Shown here: positions 24,294 through 35,719 of the stretch, piece by piece | Numbering within the stretch: position 1 is the first letter of the stretch | Layout of the letters: the number at the start of each line of letters is the position of its first letter | From: Thereva unica | Taxonomy: Eukaryota > Arthropoda > Insecta > Diptera > Therevidae | Reading direction: 5' to 3' | NCBI GenBank assembly: GCA_949987705.1 | Contig: OX465282.1 | Span: 5,010,501-5,074,500 of the forward strand | DNA length: 64,000 bases | Made by a program: the position numbers and the translations under genes | The notes under the pieces: generated by a model | Seen by the model: the letters and a program-made list of their open reading frames with translations, nothing else | What the model was told of the DNA's origin: nothing | The model's database searches: none

Positions 24294-24680
24294 TTTTTTT
24301 ATGTGACACACTAGAGGCTTAGGGAAGGCCCTTTGTACTGTCGACCATCTGTTATTTTGAAATGTCGAGTTATATCAGCTTCGGCGCCTACGCGGCCGCG
24401 GGTCTTTCCCGTTGGTTTTTTTCTCTGCTGCTTCATGTTATCTCTTTTTGCTTGGATATAGGTGGCCCTGGCACATTCAAATTTCCCTTTGATTGCTTGT
24501 TTCACGTTTTTCTTTGCGTGCGTATACTCCATGAGGTCTCTTGTCATGACCCCCAGTTTTTCGTCTCCTTCGCTACGATCGGTGGACTGCCCGTACTACA
24601 CTTACCTCTATAATCCTTGGATGTTCCGGGTCTTTCACGCGCTTTGGACAACTGGAAATACAATTTATGTGAAATGAAAG
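24294..24680 (-). mobile_element. Orphan LINE ORF1 fragment with family-A-like 3' tail
   Basis: Minus-strand codons at 24311-24610 read PPIVAKETKNWGS, then DLMEYTHAKKNVKQAIKGK and ARATYIQAKRDNMKQQ, the N-terminal region of R1/LOA-type ORF1 (the KKNVKxxIK motif). Directly after it comes the tail GTCGACAGTACAAAGGGCC ... TCACATAAAAAAA ending at 24294. That tail is shared with the SINE at 46278-46606 and, in its core, with CR1-like family A. No RT between. Confidence 0.6.
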
Positions 24681-25579
24681 CGTCGAACAAAGGGCGCCGA
24701 AAGACATTTTTGCTCCACCCTCAACAATGGCTATGGCCGGCGCTGAGCTCTAGGTCTGGTTAATGTAAATTTGGAGCCTGGAAAGCTTTTCCAGTGTCTA
24801 CAGCCCTCAAAATCTTTCGGGTCCTATGGATGTCATTAAAGCAAAGGAACCGCTGAAGAAAAGCATTAATTCTTTCTCCTAAATCAAAGAGAATACCCTC
24901 GTAATATTGGAGAAGAATGAGAGCCGTCTAAGATGCAGCTAAACTGAATAGTTTTAAAAGCCTTGAACTGGTGGAGGGTTTGAGTTTGAGGGAGTGGGGG
25001 CACCGGCAGTGGCTTGAAATCAAGCACATCAACTTCCAACATTCCAAAATAGCCACAAAAAACAAAGGACGTAATATGAAGCGTCTCTCCGGAAGGCAAT
25101 ACAACAAACACCTTTTACAAGCGTTCTGATTAAGGTAAGCCAAGATCCTGTATCCTAGTTAAAAGGCACATCAAAGCCTACCTTGACCGAACTTCAGTAA
25201 TGCTATGTAGTCAGATTGTAGTTTGGAGTTTGGTTTCTGGCTACCCACGCGGGCCTAACACGATCCGCCGGCACTGATTGGGTGTATATATCTGTCGGGG
25301 TGCCCTAATGGGGTTCCAAAAGCCAAGCCAAGGCACCACGAAAAGGTGTAGATACAAGATGAGCTCCTTTAGACTACCTTGTAGCAGCCGCGGCGCTTTC
25401 ATATGTGCGAATGATGCACTTGCTCCGGGGACAATATTTATGGGGACACCTTGTGGCGAGACCTCCTCTTTAGTAGCTCTTTTAGAAATGCAAAACCTCA
25501 CTGAATTAATATTCTATTATTCCAGTTGATTATTCTCTTTTGAGTATGCTTTTGCGACCAATGTTCTGTTGGGCGAATT
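24681..25579. other. Unassigned, probably retroelement-derived
   Basis: Moderate GC content compared with the flanks and several short open stretches on both strands (24884-25143 and 25241-25529), but no motif clear enough to name. Likely 5' regions of old LINEs. Confidence 0.3.
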
Positions 25580-25930
25580 CAGGGCCTGTACTCCCGAAGA
25601 CGAGACCATCAAGAAACGAAACGAAATAACGAGACGAGACGAAAACATATTTCCTAGTCGTGAAGACGATAATCTCGTACTGCCTTGCATTTGTAATTTT
25701 TGACTTATTATGCAAAATAAATTATAGCTATCAAAATAATTAACAATCTCAACTTACATTTTAACCTCAAAACCGCTGACACACAACAACCAATAACGTC
25801 TGAACGAAGACGATTACAAACATGTAATCGTTTCTTTAGACGCAAACGAGACGATATCGTCTTGCCAGGTAGCATTTTGACAAAACGGTTTCGTTTTCGT
25901 TTCGTTTCGTCTTCGGGAGTACAAGCCCAG
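25580..25930. mobile_element. MITE with about 24-bp TIRs
   Basis: The left end GGGCCTGTACTCCCGAAGAC (from 25583) is matched in inverted orientation at 25907-25928 with one difference. The interior has purine-rich AACGA/GACGA runs and a second inverted pair (ACGATAATCTCGT-like). No coding capacity. The 3- to 8-bp flanks do not form an obvious target duplication. Confidence 0.65.
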
Positions 25931-26097
25931 GCTTTATTTATCCTGAGTTCAATATGTGAAAATATGTTGGGGAAATCAGACAAAAATTGAAGTTCAGTAC
26001 ACATATTTGCTCGAGTTTGCGCAGTTCGGCCGGTGAAGCCGGGATATTACTGCTACATTAACCAACGAAAATTGGCTGTAATCGTCTATTCAGTTGA

Positions 26098-26156
26098 TGG
26101 GGCGCAATATGGCATAGTGCACCGGGCGCAAAAAATCCGAGCGCCGGCCCTGCCTA
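26098..26156 (-). mobile_element. Truncated copy of the 32043-32279 hAT-like MITE
   Basis: On the minus strand, CAGGGCCGGCGCTCGGATTTT then TTGCGCCCGGTGCACTATGC matches the left end of the element at 32043 with few changes. The other terminus is not found nearby, so only one end remains. Confidence 0.65.
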
Positions 26157-26199
26157 GTAGCAAGCTTAGCTAGAAGTGGGGGTGGTTATCACCAAAAAC

Positions 26200-27230
26200 A
26201 TAAAAACACACAAAAGTAAATTAAAATTTTTTTTATTTTATTTAAATTTTTTTTTGTAGTCTCCTAAACTTAAAGAGCAATATTTTTTATTTTATACTCA
26301 GTTTTTGCATCCCCATTTATTTTTATATATTTTTTTTGTTTTGTTTTTCTGGGTTTGTTTGTTTTCTTTAAATTACAATAAATTATTTTTAATATTTTCC
26401 TTTCATTTCTTTTTTATTTTTCTTTTTTAATAATTTATCAGTTACAATAATAAGTTTTCTTTTTTTGTTTTTGTTTTAATAAGTTACGTCTTTTTCAATT
26501 TTGTTTTGTATTTAATTTTTGTTTTTTAATTAAATTTTTTATATTTTTATTTTCTTTTTTTGATCTCTATATAATAGTGTACAAGTAAACAGTAGTTAAC
26601 CCGCATTTTTTTTTATTCGTGCTGCACTAAATAACATTTTTTTATGCAAATAAAATTGCTTTGTTTTCATATTTTTATTTTTATTTTGCATTATTCTTTT
26701 TTATATATTTATTTTTATTTTCTTTTTTTTTTGCTTAATATTTTTCCGCGCTTTTATTTTTTTGTTTTTTGTTTTGTTTTAATTTTTTAAGTCATATAAT
26801 ATATATTTTAAATTTAAAAACATCTCTTTTTTCCATAATTTCATAATTTTGTTTTTTGTTTTTTACAATAAAAGTTTGATTGTTAACAACTTTTTTTTTG
26901 AAAATTTATTTTTTTTATTATAGTCTTATTTTTTAAGTGTAAAAAAATTATTTTATGGCTTTTTTTGAAACGGAAATTTTAAGTTTTGTTTTTTTTTTTG
27001 ATTTTTATTAAATTTTTTTAAATAGTATTTAAAGCTTTTTTTATGCATTTTTTTTTTGTTTGTTTGTGAATGAGAGGAAGGAAAGTTCCAATTTTTATTT
27101 GTTTTATTTTTTGTTTTCTTTTTGGGAAATGTTAACTAAATTTTTTTTTTGAGAATGAATATTTTAAATTTGTTTTTTTTTTTTAATTTAAACTCTTTTC
27201 CTTTTGGACACGTAAAGATTAATTTATATA
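26200..27230. repeat. Kilobase-long T-rich low-complexity stretch
   Basis: About 1 kb of plus-strand sequence made largely of T runs with scattered A, few C and almost no G. No ORF or repeat unit. It lies just upstream of the ORF at 27313. Confidence 0.7.
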
Positions 27231-27312
27231 GTGAAAAAGCGAAATTAACAGGAAAAAATGTTAAAATTAGATTTTATTTTATAGGGTGATATAATATTTA
27301 TTACTAGTTGAA

Positions 27313-27828
27313 ATGGGAACAGCAGTTTCACGAATACATGGAAAACTAAATCCACTATTAATAATGTTGTCCACTCAGGTATCGTCAGAAAACATACTGA
27401 AACAGCAATGCTTGTCTTGGGAGAAAAAATATAGAAAAAAAAAACGAATGAGGCGACTGGATTTGCAGACAATACAAAAATATGCAGTCAGTAATGAGAA
27501 CATGTGGGACTCTCAAGAAGAAAATAAAACCGCCCTAAATGGAGAAAAACTCGCTGCTGGGAATTCACGTGTGGTTAGTGTAAGTTTAAAAGAAATATTC
27601 CTTGCCACACAGCTTCAAGAAAAGAATACCCTATTGGAAGAAACCAGTGAGTTGGAGGCTCGTTACTTAGAAGAGGAGCATCAGCTACAGCAACAGTTTA
27701 TCGAAAAGGAATATGAATTGTTAGCTCGGAGTACTTACAAGGATTCGAAAAAATTTCTCCATGCTAACAAAATCAATATGGAGGACAATCTTTTAGGGCA
27801 AATGCTGATATCAAATGCTGTAATATGA
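27313..27828 (+). CDS. Hypothetical protein, 171 aa, coiled-coil with possible N-myristoylation signal
   Basis: I do not recognise this family. The ORF is uninterrupted from ATG to TGA and has an ordinary amino acid mix, unlike the low-complexity DNA upstream. The N-terminus MGTAVSR fits an N-myristoylation signal (Gly2, Ser6). A basic patch (KKYRKKKRMRR) lies near residues 38-48, and residues about 90-150 (LQEKNTLLEETSELEARYLE, EEHQLQQQFIEKEYELLARS) are strongly predicted-helical, heptad-like. A TTTTATTTTATAG splice-acceptor-like sequence ends at 27284, so a 5' non-coding exon is possible. Start context GAAATGG is good. Alternative: an exon of a larger gene or an ORF of an unnamed mobile element. 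No polyadenylation signal is obvious before the transposon remnant at about 27985. Confidence 0.5.
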   Translation: MGTAVSRIHGKLNPLLIMLSTQVSSENILKQQCLSWEKKYRKKKRMRRLDLQTIQKYAVSNENMWDSQEENKTALNGEKLAAGNSRVVSVSLKEIFLATQLQEKNTLLEETSELEARYLEEEHQLQQQFIEKEYELLARSTYKDSKKFLHANKINMEDNLLGQMLISNAVI

Positions 27829-27984
27829 TGCACAAGTAGCTGTCTACATTTGACGGACGCCCGGAAAATTGGCAATACTAGGTGCGCCATCTAGCCCTGC
27901 GATATTTCAACATTGAATAATTCCGACATTTTCGACAAATTAGCAAGATTTATATAGGATATTTTCTACCTTTCTTATTTCAAA

Positions 27985-28700
27985 TCAGTTTTTGAATACA
28001 ATGTCGATTAAATGGCCTCCGTTCCACATGCAAAAAGCAGTTGTTTCGGGCATTATACCAGTTACTTCGGCTCGTATCTTAGCATTAGGTTCGTCAATGG
28101 TCTTTAGGCCCCCATCCACGGTCAAACAAATCGTCAAACCAATTTTCGACAAACAGCGCACACATTTATGCTTTGACATTTTTGGCCATCAACGAGGAAA
28201 ACTTTCTTCAAACATCCCGAGCGACATTTCATATAATCTACTGTAAACAAAGCGAACTTTACATAGCACACAGGCAAAACTCACACACACATTTAAGTTG
28301 TTTGAAGGAAATATTAAACCAGACGAATATTTTCTTCAAACAGCGGCCAACTTCGAAAACTTGTATTTTATACACGCACACTTGCAATTTTTTCGATGTT
28401 GGCCAGGAATTTGACGATTTGTTTGACCGTGGATGGGGGCCTTTTGGCTTGCTGGCCTAAACTTTACTTTTTTAGATCTTTTCGGACACAAGAAGTTCAC
28501 CATCATCCAATGCGTTTTCGAGGGTTACTTTGAAGAAAAGCGGTCCAATGATGGTTTTTGTGCACACTCCGAACCGACCCAAACAGTTACTTTTTCGTCG
28601 TGCAGAGGTGTTTCGTGAATGACGTGTGGATTCTCTGTTCCCCAAATTTGACAGTTTTGTTTATTGACTCCGCTAGGGAGTGCAATACCCGAATTCTAAA
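27985..28700 (-). pseudogene. Degenerate mariner/Tc1-superfamily transposase, interrupted by a MITE
   Basis: Minus strand. The upstream part (28480-28690) reads GVNKQNCQIWGTENPHVIHE, PLHDEKVTVWVG, the conserved middle of insect IS630/mariner-type transposases (normally KVTVWCG). The downstream part (27985-28106) reads TIDEPNAKIRAEVTGIMPET and GGHLIDIVF, the C-terminal end of the same protein. Between them lies a 335-bp MITE, and some 90 codons including catalytic residues are missing even after allowing for it. Terminal repeats were not found. Confidence 0.65.
28107..28441. mobile_element. MITE with perfect 32-bp TIRs, nested in a mariner remnant
   Basis: The 32 bases at 28107-28138 (GGCCCCCATCCACGGTCAAA...) are exactly complementary to 28410-28441. 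The interior (about 270 bp) is non-coding, with further weak inverted similarity next to the TIRs. Flanks TTA (28104-28106) and TTT (28442-28444) could be a decayed 3-bp duplication of PIF/Harbinger type; this is a guess. Confidence 0.8.
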
Positions 28701-28741
28701 TCCAGGCATAAGTCATGACGCGATATCAAGCGTGCGGTGAG

Positions 28742-29640
28742 TATCAACTTGTTCTACCTATATATGATGAGTTTAATAGTTGAGTTGAGGTTAAGCTGAA
28801 TTTTTGTCTGGCGTCACAAAACACAAACAAAACACAGAGGTGCTCTGTTGTCAACTAAATTCAAATACTCAACTACTGAACTCGCGTCTATATGCATAGT
28901 TTCATCTCAACTCAGGTAGCAGAGTTGAGTCGAGTTCATTCATCCCTAACTCAACTCGACTCACGTCTACATGTAGTTGGACATCATTTTCGAAATATCT
29001 AAAAAGAAGTAGTTTAGAAGGAGGATCAGTATCTGTGCAGGTAATCTGCGAAAATATTTAGACCGACTGAATAAAGTATGTATGTAAGTGCAACTGAAAG
29101 TTGCACAGGTTAGAACAGGGAATAGGCTGGAAAAGATGCAAGAAAACTGTTCATGGCAATCAAAATTTTAGCCAGACACGCTTCAATCTGCAAAAATTCG
29201 GTACTTCCGAAAATTATATTACCCTATAATAAAATGCAAGCTTTTACAATTTCAAATTCGATTAATTTAACAAAATTTTTACGTGTCCAATTCTCTTATT
29301 ATTTTTTTACCTAGTAGATTTATAGTTAGTTTCTAAAGATTTGATTTTTTTTTAAAACGTAAAGCTAGATTGAAGCTTTTATTGCTTGGACATAGTTCTT
29401 TTATAGCTCTATTTAAGAAATTCTAGGTTGAAACTTTTGTTTGTTTTATATACAATATCTTTTTGTTTTTAAAAAAATATAAATATATAAGAAAGAAATA
29501 ATACTGTTGTTAAGTGAAGTAAAATAAATAAAGAAACAATTTTAATAATGGAAACTATGTAGGTATTTTTTCTAGACAAGCAAAGTGTGACAATATTTTA
29601 TCAATGAAATTTTGTACAGAAATTCAGAGATCAAAAATTG
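28742..29640. other. Non-coding DNA with CAACTC/GAGTTG-rich repeats, then AT-rich
   Basis: At 28770-28975 GAGTTGA and TCAACTC words recur in both orientations (for example 28783-28792, 28910-28940, 28950-28965), and ACTCRCGTCTAYATG occurs twice (28882 and 28958 regions). This could be a small fold-back element. From about 29200 the DNA is AT-rich without features. Confidence 0.35.
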
Positions 29641-29649
29641 TTTTGAAAA

Positions 29650-31985
29650 CTTTTATCGATCTTCTTGTTGTGTTAGTTGTACCAGCATGTTGCTGAAGTT
29701 TTTTTTAAGTTTTCTTTCAGTCTGCGAAATATGTATTTCGACATAACGATCGTCAGTTGAAGTAATAGTTGCGTCTTTTCTCCAAAAAATAAAGATTGAA
29801 CGATATAATATCGTACCAAATAAAATAATAACACGTTGGATGTGAAGCATCTATTGTTAAGATTATCAAGGAATGATTGGGGAATTTCGGAGTCGTTTTG
29901 ATTGATTCGAAGATAGTTAATAGACGCCCAGCTTGAGATAATGCGGAAGTCATCATTCACTCTCTTAATGCATTCACCTAGTTTATCAGATGAATATGAG
30001 CTATATACTTGCGTATCATCAGCAAAGAAGTAGACATATCATTCGTGAATAATGTGTAGAGCAAAGATTCCTAGAACAGAGCCCTGCGGTACTCCTAATG
30101 GCACATGAAGAAAAGGTGAGTACTTATCATTGAAATTGATGCACTGTGACCTGTTGGAGATGAATGCGGAGAGGGGAGAAATAGCAGAAGATGAGAAATG
30201 GAAGAGCACAGCAAAAGATTATGATTAACAATGTCAAAAGCTCTTGAGAAATCAAGCAGAACAAACACAGCGGTCTCGTTATCATCCAACTTAGCTAGCA
30301 CATCCGCGATGACATTCAGCAGTGCAGTCTCACAACTATGATACCGCCGATATCGATCACATATGGTATGATTAACTTAAAAATTTGAGGTTCAAATTAT
30401 CAATACCACTGGCTTAAGAATGATCAGAGGTAAGAGATGTAATCACTTCGGCCGCTTCCGCACATATAAAGCTGAAGTCATCAAATAAGAGTGCAGTTAT
30501 CTGATCTAAATTAATGTCAGTAGGCATTAACGGTTGGATAAATGATTGATTCATAGGCTCGATGTCAAGGATAAGGTCGCCTGCATTTAAAGGCCCGGTA
30601 TGTATTCCAAGTTGAAGTATATTCTTCCATAGCTGTTTAGATCAGAATTAAGCTTAACCACACCGACTTAGGGAGCCGAAATTTTTTGTTAACCATATTA
30701 CGCACATGCTTATACCTAATGAGGGATTCAGTCGTTCTCAGCCGTCTGTATCTATGATATAGGAGTTCACGTTACTGGATTGTCTTATTTCGGAACAATT
30801 ATGACACTCCGGCTTCTTACGAGTTCGTTTGATTGGTACACACTCATTAAAAGCAGCTAAGGCTAGGAAAGTAAACATCTGTAATTTCTCAACAATAGAG
30901 TGTAAACTAAATATAACGTTTAAAGGTAGATTGAGTCATTTCTGGTGAATCGGATCATAATCAACACTGCTATAATCCCTCTTACAGAGAGAAACAGGAA
31001 GTCGTGCTCAAATAGGCTGGGAGATGAAAGTTAATTCCAACGAACCCATCCTTCAAGCATTGAAATGGTCATGCAAAGAATGTCGTAAGCAATTGTGAAA
31101 TGTTGGAAGATTGTTTAAGATCTCAATGACAACAGATTGGAGTAACCATTTGAACGTACGGCGTCTAGGGTTTGACTTAAGCAGATCGACATTGAGTTCT
31201 CCAGCAATATGAATATCACTATACTGCCTACTAAGCCTGGAGAGAACATTAAAGAGCTAGTCAGTATGGTCTTCGTTGAACAAGTTAGGCAGGCAATACA
31301 CAGAAACAAGCTAACACGACCCCCACTCACTGGGCGTTTCGACCTAGACAGCAAAGAACTCCGTTCACCCGTGGATCTGTAGATGATTTTTGACGGCAAT
31401 GACTTGGAAACGTAGACAGTTCCACCGGGGTAAAAATTAAAAAATGGTCTTACAATGGGCGAACACCGGCCGCTTAGTTTCTTAAGGGGCATATGATGGC
31501 CGTAGAGTTTTTAGTTATTTTTAATTGGAACACATATGACCTAGCGACGGCCAAACTTGACCAAAAAATTGAAATGGCTGAATTCTGAGCTGTACAATGT
31601 TCGGATTCGAAGATATGAGCACTGGACTTCATATAATTTTTCTCAATAAATACGCGATGAGTTTTGAGCTTTGTTGTAGAGCGAAAGATGCACTTTCTCC
31701 AAAAAGATTTTTTTATTGAGTAGTCGAATTGTGCCAATCTAACTTATAGTGTCGATCTTGAATATAAGAACTATGTTTCAATCACGGTCGATGTTCGCCC
31801 GTTGTAAGGCCATATTTTATTTTTACTCGGGCAATCCTGTCACGCGATGAATGATAAAGTTAAGTAGGTACACATAAGAGCAATGGATACTATTAACTAT
31901 TTCATCAATCTTGTTCCTCAGGCTCATGGCATTAAAATAACATCTTAAGAGCAAATGATATTAAGCACTGTACCAAAAGTCTATG
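29650..31985 (-). mobile_element. Jockey-type LINE (family C), degraded but near full coding span
   Basis: Minus strand. Near 31960-31900 an AP-endonuclease-like start reads CYFNAMSLRNKIDEIVNS. EN pieces follow (GGTVYVSKSLPSKI at about 31415; a decayed ...DIHIAGELNVDLLK around 31180-31210). A linker runs to about 30500. RT: KLDDNETAVFVLLDFSRAFD, IVNHNLLL (30240-30300), LGVPQGSVLG (about 30080-30110) and FFADDTQVYSSYSSD (about 29990-30030, catalytic Asp pair kept). Many frameshifts and stops. The stretch 31495-31800 has no EN similarity and may be inserted DNA. The 3' end is uncertain. Confidence 0.75.
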
Positions 31986-32042
31986 TTCAGTCTGGCTTCA
32001 AGGAATGACTTTTTTTGTTTAACTATTGTGTTATCTTAGTAT

Positions 32043-32279
32043 CAGCGTCGGGGCTAGGGTTTTTTGCGCCCGGTGCAGTATGCCATATTGCGCCCCATCA
32101 GCTCTTCATTTTCTGAACGCAATGAAGGAAAATGGAAAACACACAATTTCTTTAACATATGAAAATGAAGTCACGGGAGCACCTTTTCAATTTTTTTAAA
32201 AGATTTTCTGATATTGCGCCCTCGTTCAATTGCGCCCGGTGCAAGTGCACCATTTGCCCCCATGAAAGCGCCGCCCCTG
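32043..32279. mobile_element. hAT-type MITE, 237 bp, with 8-bp target duplication
   Basis: Ends are CAGCGTCGGGGC (left) and CAGGGGCGGCGC (right, reverse complement), with GCGCCCGGTGCA subterminal in both arms. Flanks CTTAGTAT (32035-32042) and GTTAGTAT (32280-32287) match at 7 of 8 positions, as expected for hAT insertion. No coding capacity. A one-ended relative is at 26098-26156. Confidence 0.8.
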
Positions 32280-32579
32280 GTTAGTATAGAGTATCATCAG
32301 AGAATTCAGATGATTCCAAACAAAAATATATATCACCCTTCAGTCATATGACCTGAACTGGGGCGGATATGTTAAAAAACAGGAAAAAGAACATGAAAAC
32401 TGTTCTGTAGATTTAATATTGGTAAAGGCAATCATGTAAGAATTATTTGATTTTAGTTTGGACAAAAGGAAAAACCCTCGAAAAAACTTGTAAAAGGATC
32501 TCATACCAATATTTGTATCTATGTATCTACTGAAACAATAACAACAAAAATGTGGTCGATCTAAAAATAGGCTTGAGGT

Positions 32580-33730
32580 TTGAAAGGTTTGTCCTTTTTT
32601 CAACAGACTATAAATTCATTCTGGAAATAAAAAGAAAAACTTTCTTTTCTTTTCGTTTTTTTTTAATAAAAAACTAACTTCCAAGTCAATAATTTGCCAA
32701 TGTACGAAAATTAGTTGAGAATCCTTTTTAGCACATCATAAACTACTAGACAGAAGAAAAAGGAAACTTTTCATCCTTATACACAACCTTACAAAGTAGG
32801 GAAAAAATTAAATTTTATGTGCATGAATGTTCGTCCTGTTTTTGCAATGTGTTTTTTTTCATGATACATTTTCAAGGAAATTTTCCCCTTTTTTGTGTAC
32901 CTTAATTTTTTTTAGAATAAACTTTTACAACTTCATCCTGTCTCTTCCTGTCCCCCTTCTACTTTCTATCTCTAAACATAACTTTTAATGTGTATCCTTA
33001 ATTTTAACTGGAAACTTTTTCCTTCCTCAACTTTCTTCGTGATTTTTTTTTCTTGTATTTATTTTTATTTCAAATGAAAATTCAAAATAATGTTAAAGGC
33101 AGAAAAGCAAAACAGTATAGAATATCCTTTCTAGGAAAACGAACTTTATTTTCGTCCTTTTTTCTATACTCATGCACATTTGGAGACGTTCTCAAAAAAA
33201 AACAACAAAAATAAAGGAGAAGAAGGAAAATCTGATTTCATATGAAATTTTCTTTTTGGAGGAGTATGTGTGTGTATGTGTGTGTATGTGTAAGGAAGGA
33301 GAAGTTTTTCATATCGTAACTAAATTGTGATAAGCTTCAGTTTTTTGATGGGAAATTTTTATGAAAATTTGATTTTTTTTCCTTGTAGCAAAAAATAAAA
33401 ATACTTTTGATAATGTTACCATCTTCCACACCACCAAAAGCAAATTCTGGATTGAAATGAGATTTATAAAAGTTTCTGTTAAATTGGAATGTGTTTGTTT
33501 AAAGGAAACAATTTTTTTCGGGTGTTCAGAATTTTCCACAAGAAGTTGTTTACAGAAGTTTTATGTAATTTGATTTGTGTAATCACGATGGGGGAAAAGG
33601 AGGAAGATAGTTGTTGAAGAATTTTATTTTTATGTCCTGAAGGGAATTTAATATTTGTGGGATTTGTAATTTTGTAAAAAATATAAAAAAAAGGAATTTT
33701 TACTTTTCTTTAACATCTTAAGATTGCGTA
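32580..33730. repeat. T-rich/AT-rich stretch with no gene
   Basis: A second long T-rich, low-complexity region resembling 26200-27230 but less extreme. Open stretches on the minus strand are compositional only. Confidence 0.5.
33264..33291. repeat. TG-rich microsatellite
   Basis: Three units of TATGTGTGTG-like sequence in tandem (TATGTGTGTG TATGTGTGTG TATGTG), within the T-rich region. Confidence 0.8.
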
Positions 33731-33734
33731 CTTT

Positions 33735-34668
33735 GTTTCGAGATTGACGCGATTATGCGTGAAGCATTCGATGGACGACTCGGAGTTCGATACGGCAACA
33801 ACTTCGTAACCGACCTAACGTTCGCCGACGATAGCGCCGTCTTCGCCGACACGGATGCCGAAGCAACAGACATCTTTTACGACACATCCCGCTTCGCCCA
33901 GTCATACGGGATAAAAATCAATGCGGAAAAGACCAAAGTGCTCACAACGGACGGATCGAGGGCCAATGCTCACCTCGATGTAACCCAAATCGAATAGGTT
34001 CGGAGTTTCAAATATTTGGGATCATTGGTTGAGGAAGCGAAAGTAGCATCGACGGCCGACGTTCACAGCCGCATCGGCCAAGCAACAGCAACATTCGCCT
34101 TGCTCAAGTGGTGCATATGGAAACGAACAAATATTTCCACCAAAACAAGAGTACACCTTTATCGAACGTTGATCCTTCCGATTATTCTTTATTGATCTGA
34201 AACGTAGACACCGCTCAAACCGGACGTTAAGAAGCTCGAGGTCTTCCAAATGCGATGCTTGAGGCAGATCCTCGGTGTCTCATTCCACGATCGCCTTCGA
34301 AACGAGACAGTTTGACAAAGATGCACACTGATCGAAGAAGAAATGCAAAAACGTCGACTACGGTGGTTTGGAGATGTTTGCCGAATGGATGATAACCGCT
34401 TGCCACGTAAACTACTCTGGCGAGACCGCCCCACAGATTGGAGAATCCAGCGATCGGCACCGAAGAAAACCTGGCTAAAGAATATCGAGGGTGACCTAAA
34501 GAATCAACGATTATCAGTTACCGAGGACCGACACTTTGCCAAAAACCGGAAAGAACTGAAAAGAACCGTGAATAGAGTTCGAGACCCAGCCGCACCGACA
34601 CCAGCGTATCCGTTGCGGTGACGTTCCGCTCGAACTTTCAGCTAACGGATCAAAGAAGAAGAAGAAGA
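33735..34668 (+). mobile_element. RTE-type LINE 3' half, recent, with GAA-repeat tail
   Basis: Encodes from just before the RT catalytic motif to the C-terminus: VTDLTFADDSAVFADTD (intact FADD near 33820), YGIKINAEKTKVL, FKYLGSLVEEA, IGQATATFALLKW, KTRVHLYRTLILPI, MQKRRLRWFGDVCRMDDNRL, DPAAPTPAYPLR, then a stop and a tail of GAA triplets at 34655-34668. Only about three in-frame stops interrupt it, so it is relatively young. 5' truncated in the palm. A tail of the same family is at 50912-51010. Confidence 0.9.
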
Positions 34669-35719
34669 CCGCGTTTAAAAGAATAAGTAACAGTGTCAAT
34701 AAACGTATTAAAAGAGTTGCAAGCACGAATGCTTTAACAACTACGTGAACGGATCCACATTTACTTCAAATACCGGCTCACAAAGTATAAAAACCAAAAT
34801 GACTAGGTCCATGACTTGCCGAATCACTAGCTTTGAACATGTTGAAACTTAATATTCCTAAAAATGACACAAATTAGTATTCAAGCTCAAAATGCCGATA
34901 ACATTATTGAAGTTGATGCAATATGTAGCTTTGAATCAACTTACTGAGTTCTTGCTGACGACGACCACCCAGGTCGATCTACATAAGTGGGATTATCTAC
35001 ATGTAGGTATTAAAATCTTGCATTCAGCACGCTGAAAAGATCGACAAGACTATGCTCGGACTCGTGAAATAGTCAAACGAATATCAAATCGAAAAATGAA
35101 TAGTCCGATTTTCGATTGTAGTGAACCGAGTCGATTGCAGTCGATGACAGTTCAAGATTGCATTAAGATGGTCGAAGTTTAAACACAAACAACTTTCGTA
35201 AAACAACATGGCGAATCCGCTTTCAATTGACGAATCGAATTTCATACTAGGACTCAATAAGAGCAGACGTTCATTCCTTAGATCGATGTATTAGAACGAG
35301 GATCTGGATATCGATTCTCGCAGCGGTGGTCCTTTCCATTTATCTCACTTTAACAATATTCCGGAAGACGGATCGCTAACAAAGGCCTCGAAAGATGTTG
35401 GCACCCAATTAATGCTATCACAACCCATTTCTAAGCCCTAAGCCCTTCTACCTGCGGTACACCCTGGCGTACTTCTTCGGTAGGAGCTAACGGGAAACTG
35501 TCGAATGGCGGGTCCAATGCGCAATAAAACAGTGTTAGAGATTGGGGTGTCTCCTTAAACTCACTCTAACTTCATAGCCGTGGTACATGGAAACTCCTTC
35601 CATAGAAGATATAGAATACGTATGTGAGAGCGGCCGATTCTAGAATGACAAGATCTACGATTGCTATCGGGAAATTGATGTCAAGTCCGAGCAAATCATT
35701 ATCTGCCCAATACAGAAGA
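34669..35719. other. No gene seen
   Basis: Mixed-composition DNA without recognisable ORFs. GATCGA/TCGATT words are frequent at 35030-35160 but no terminal repeat pair was found. Confidence 0.4.
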
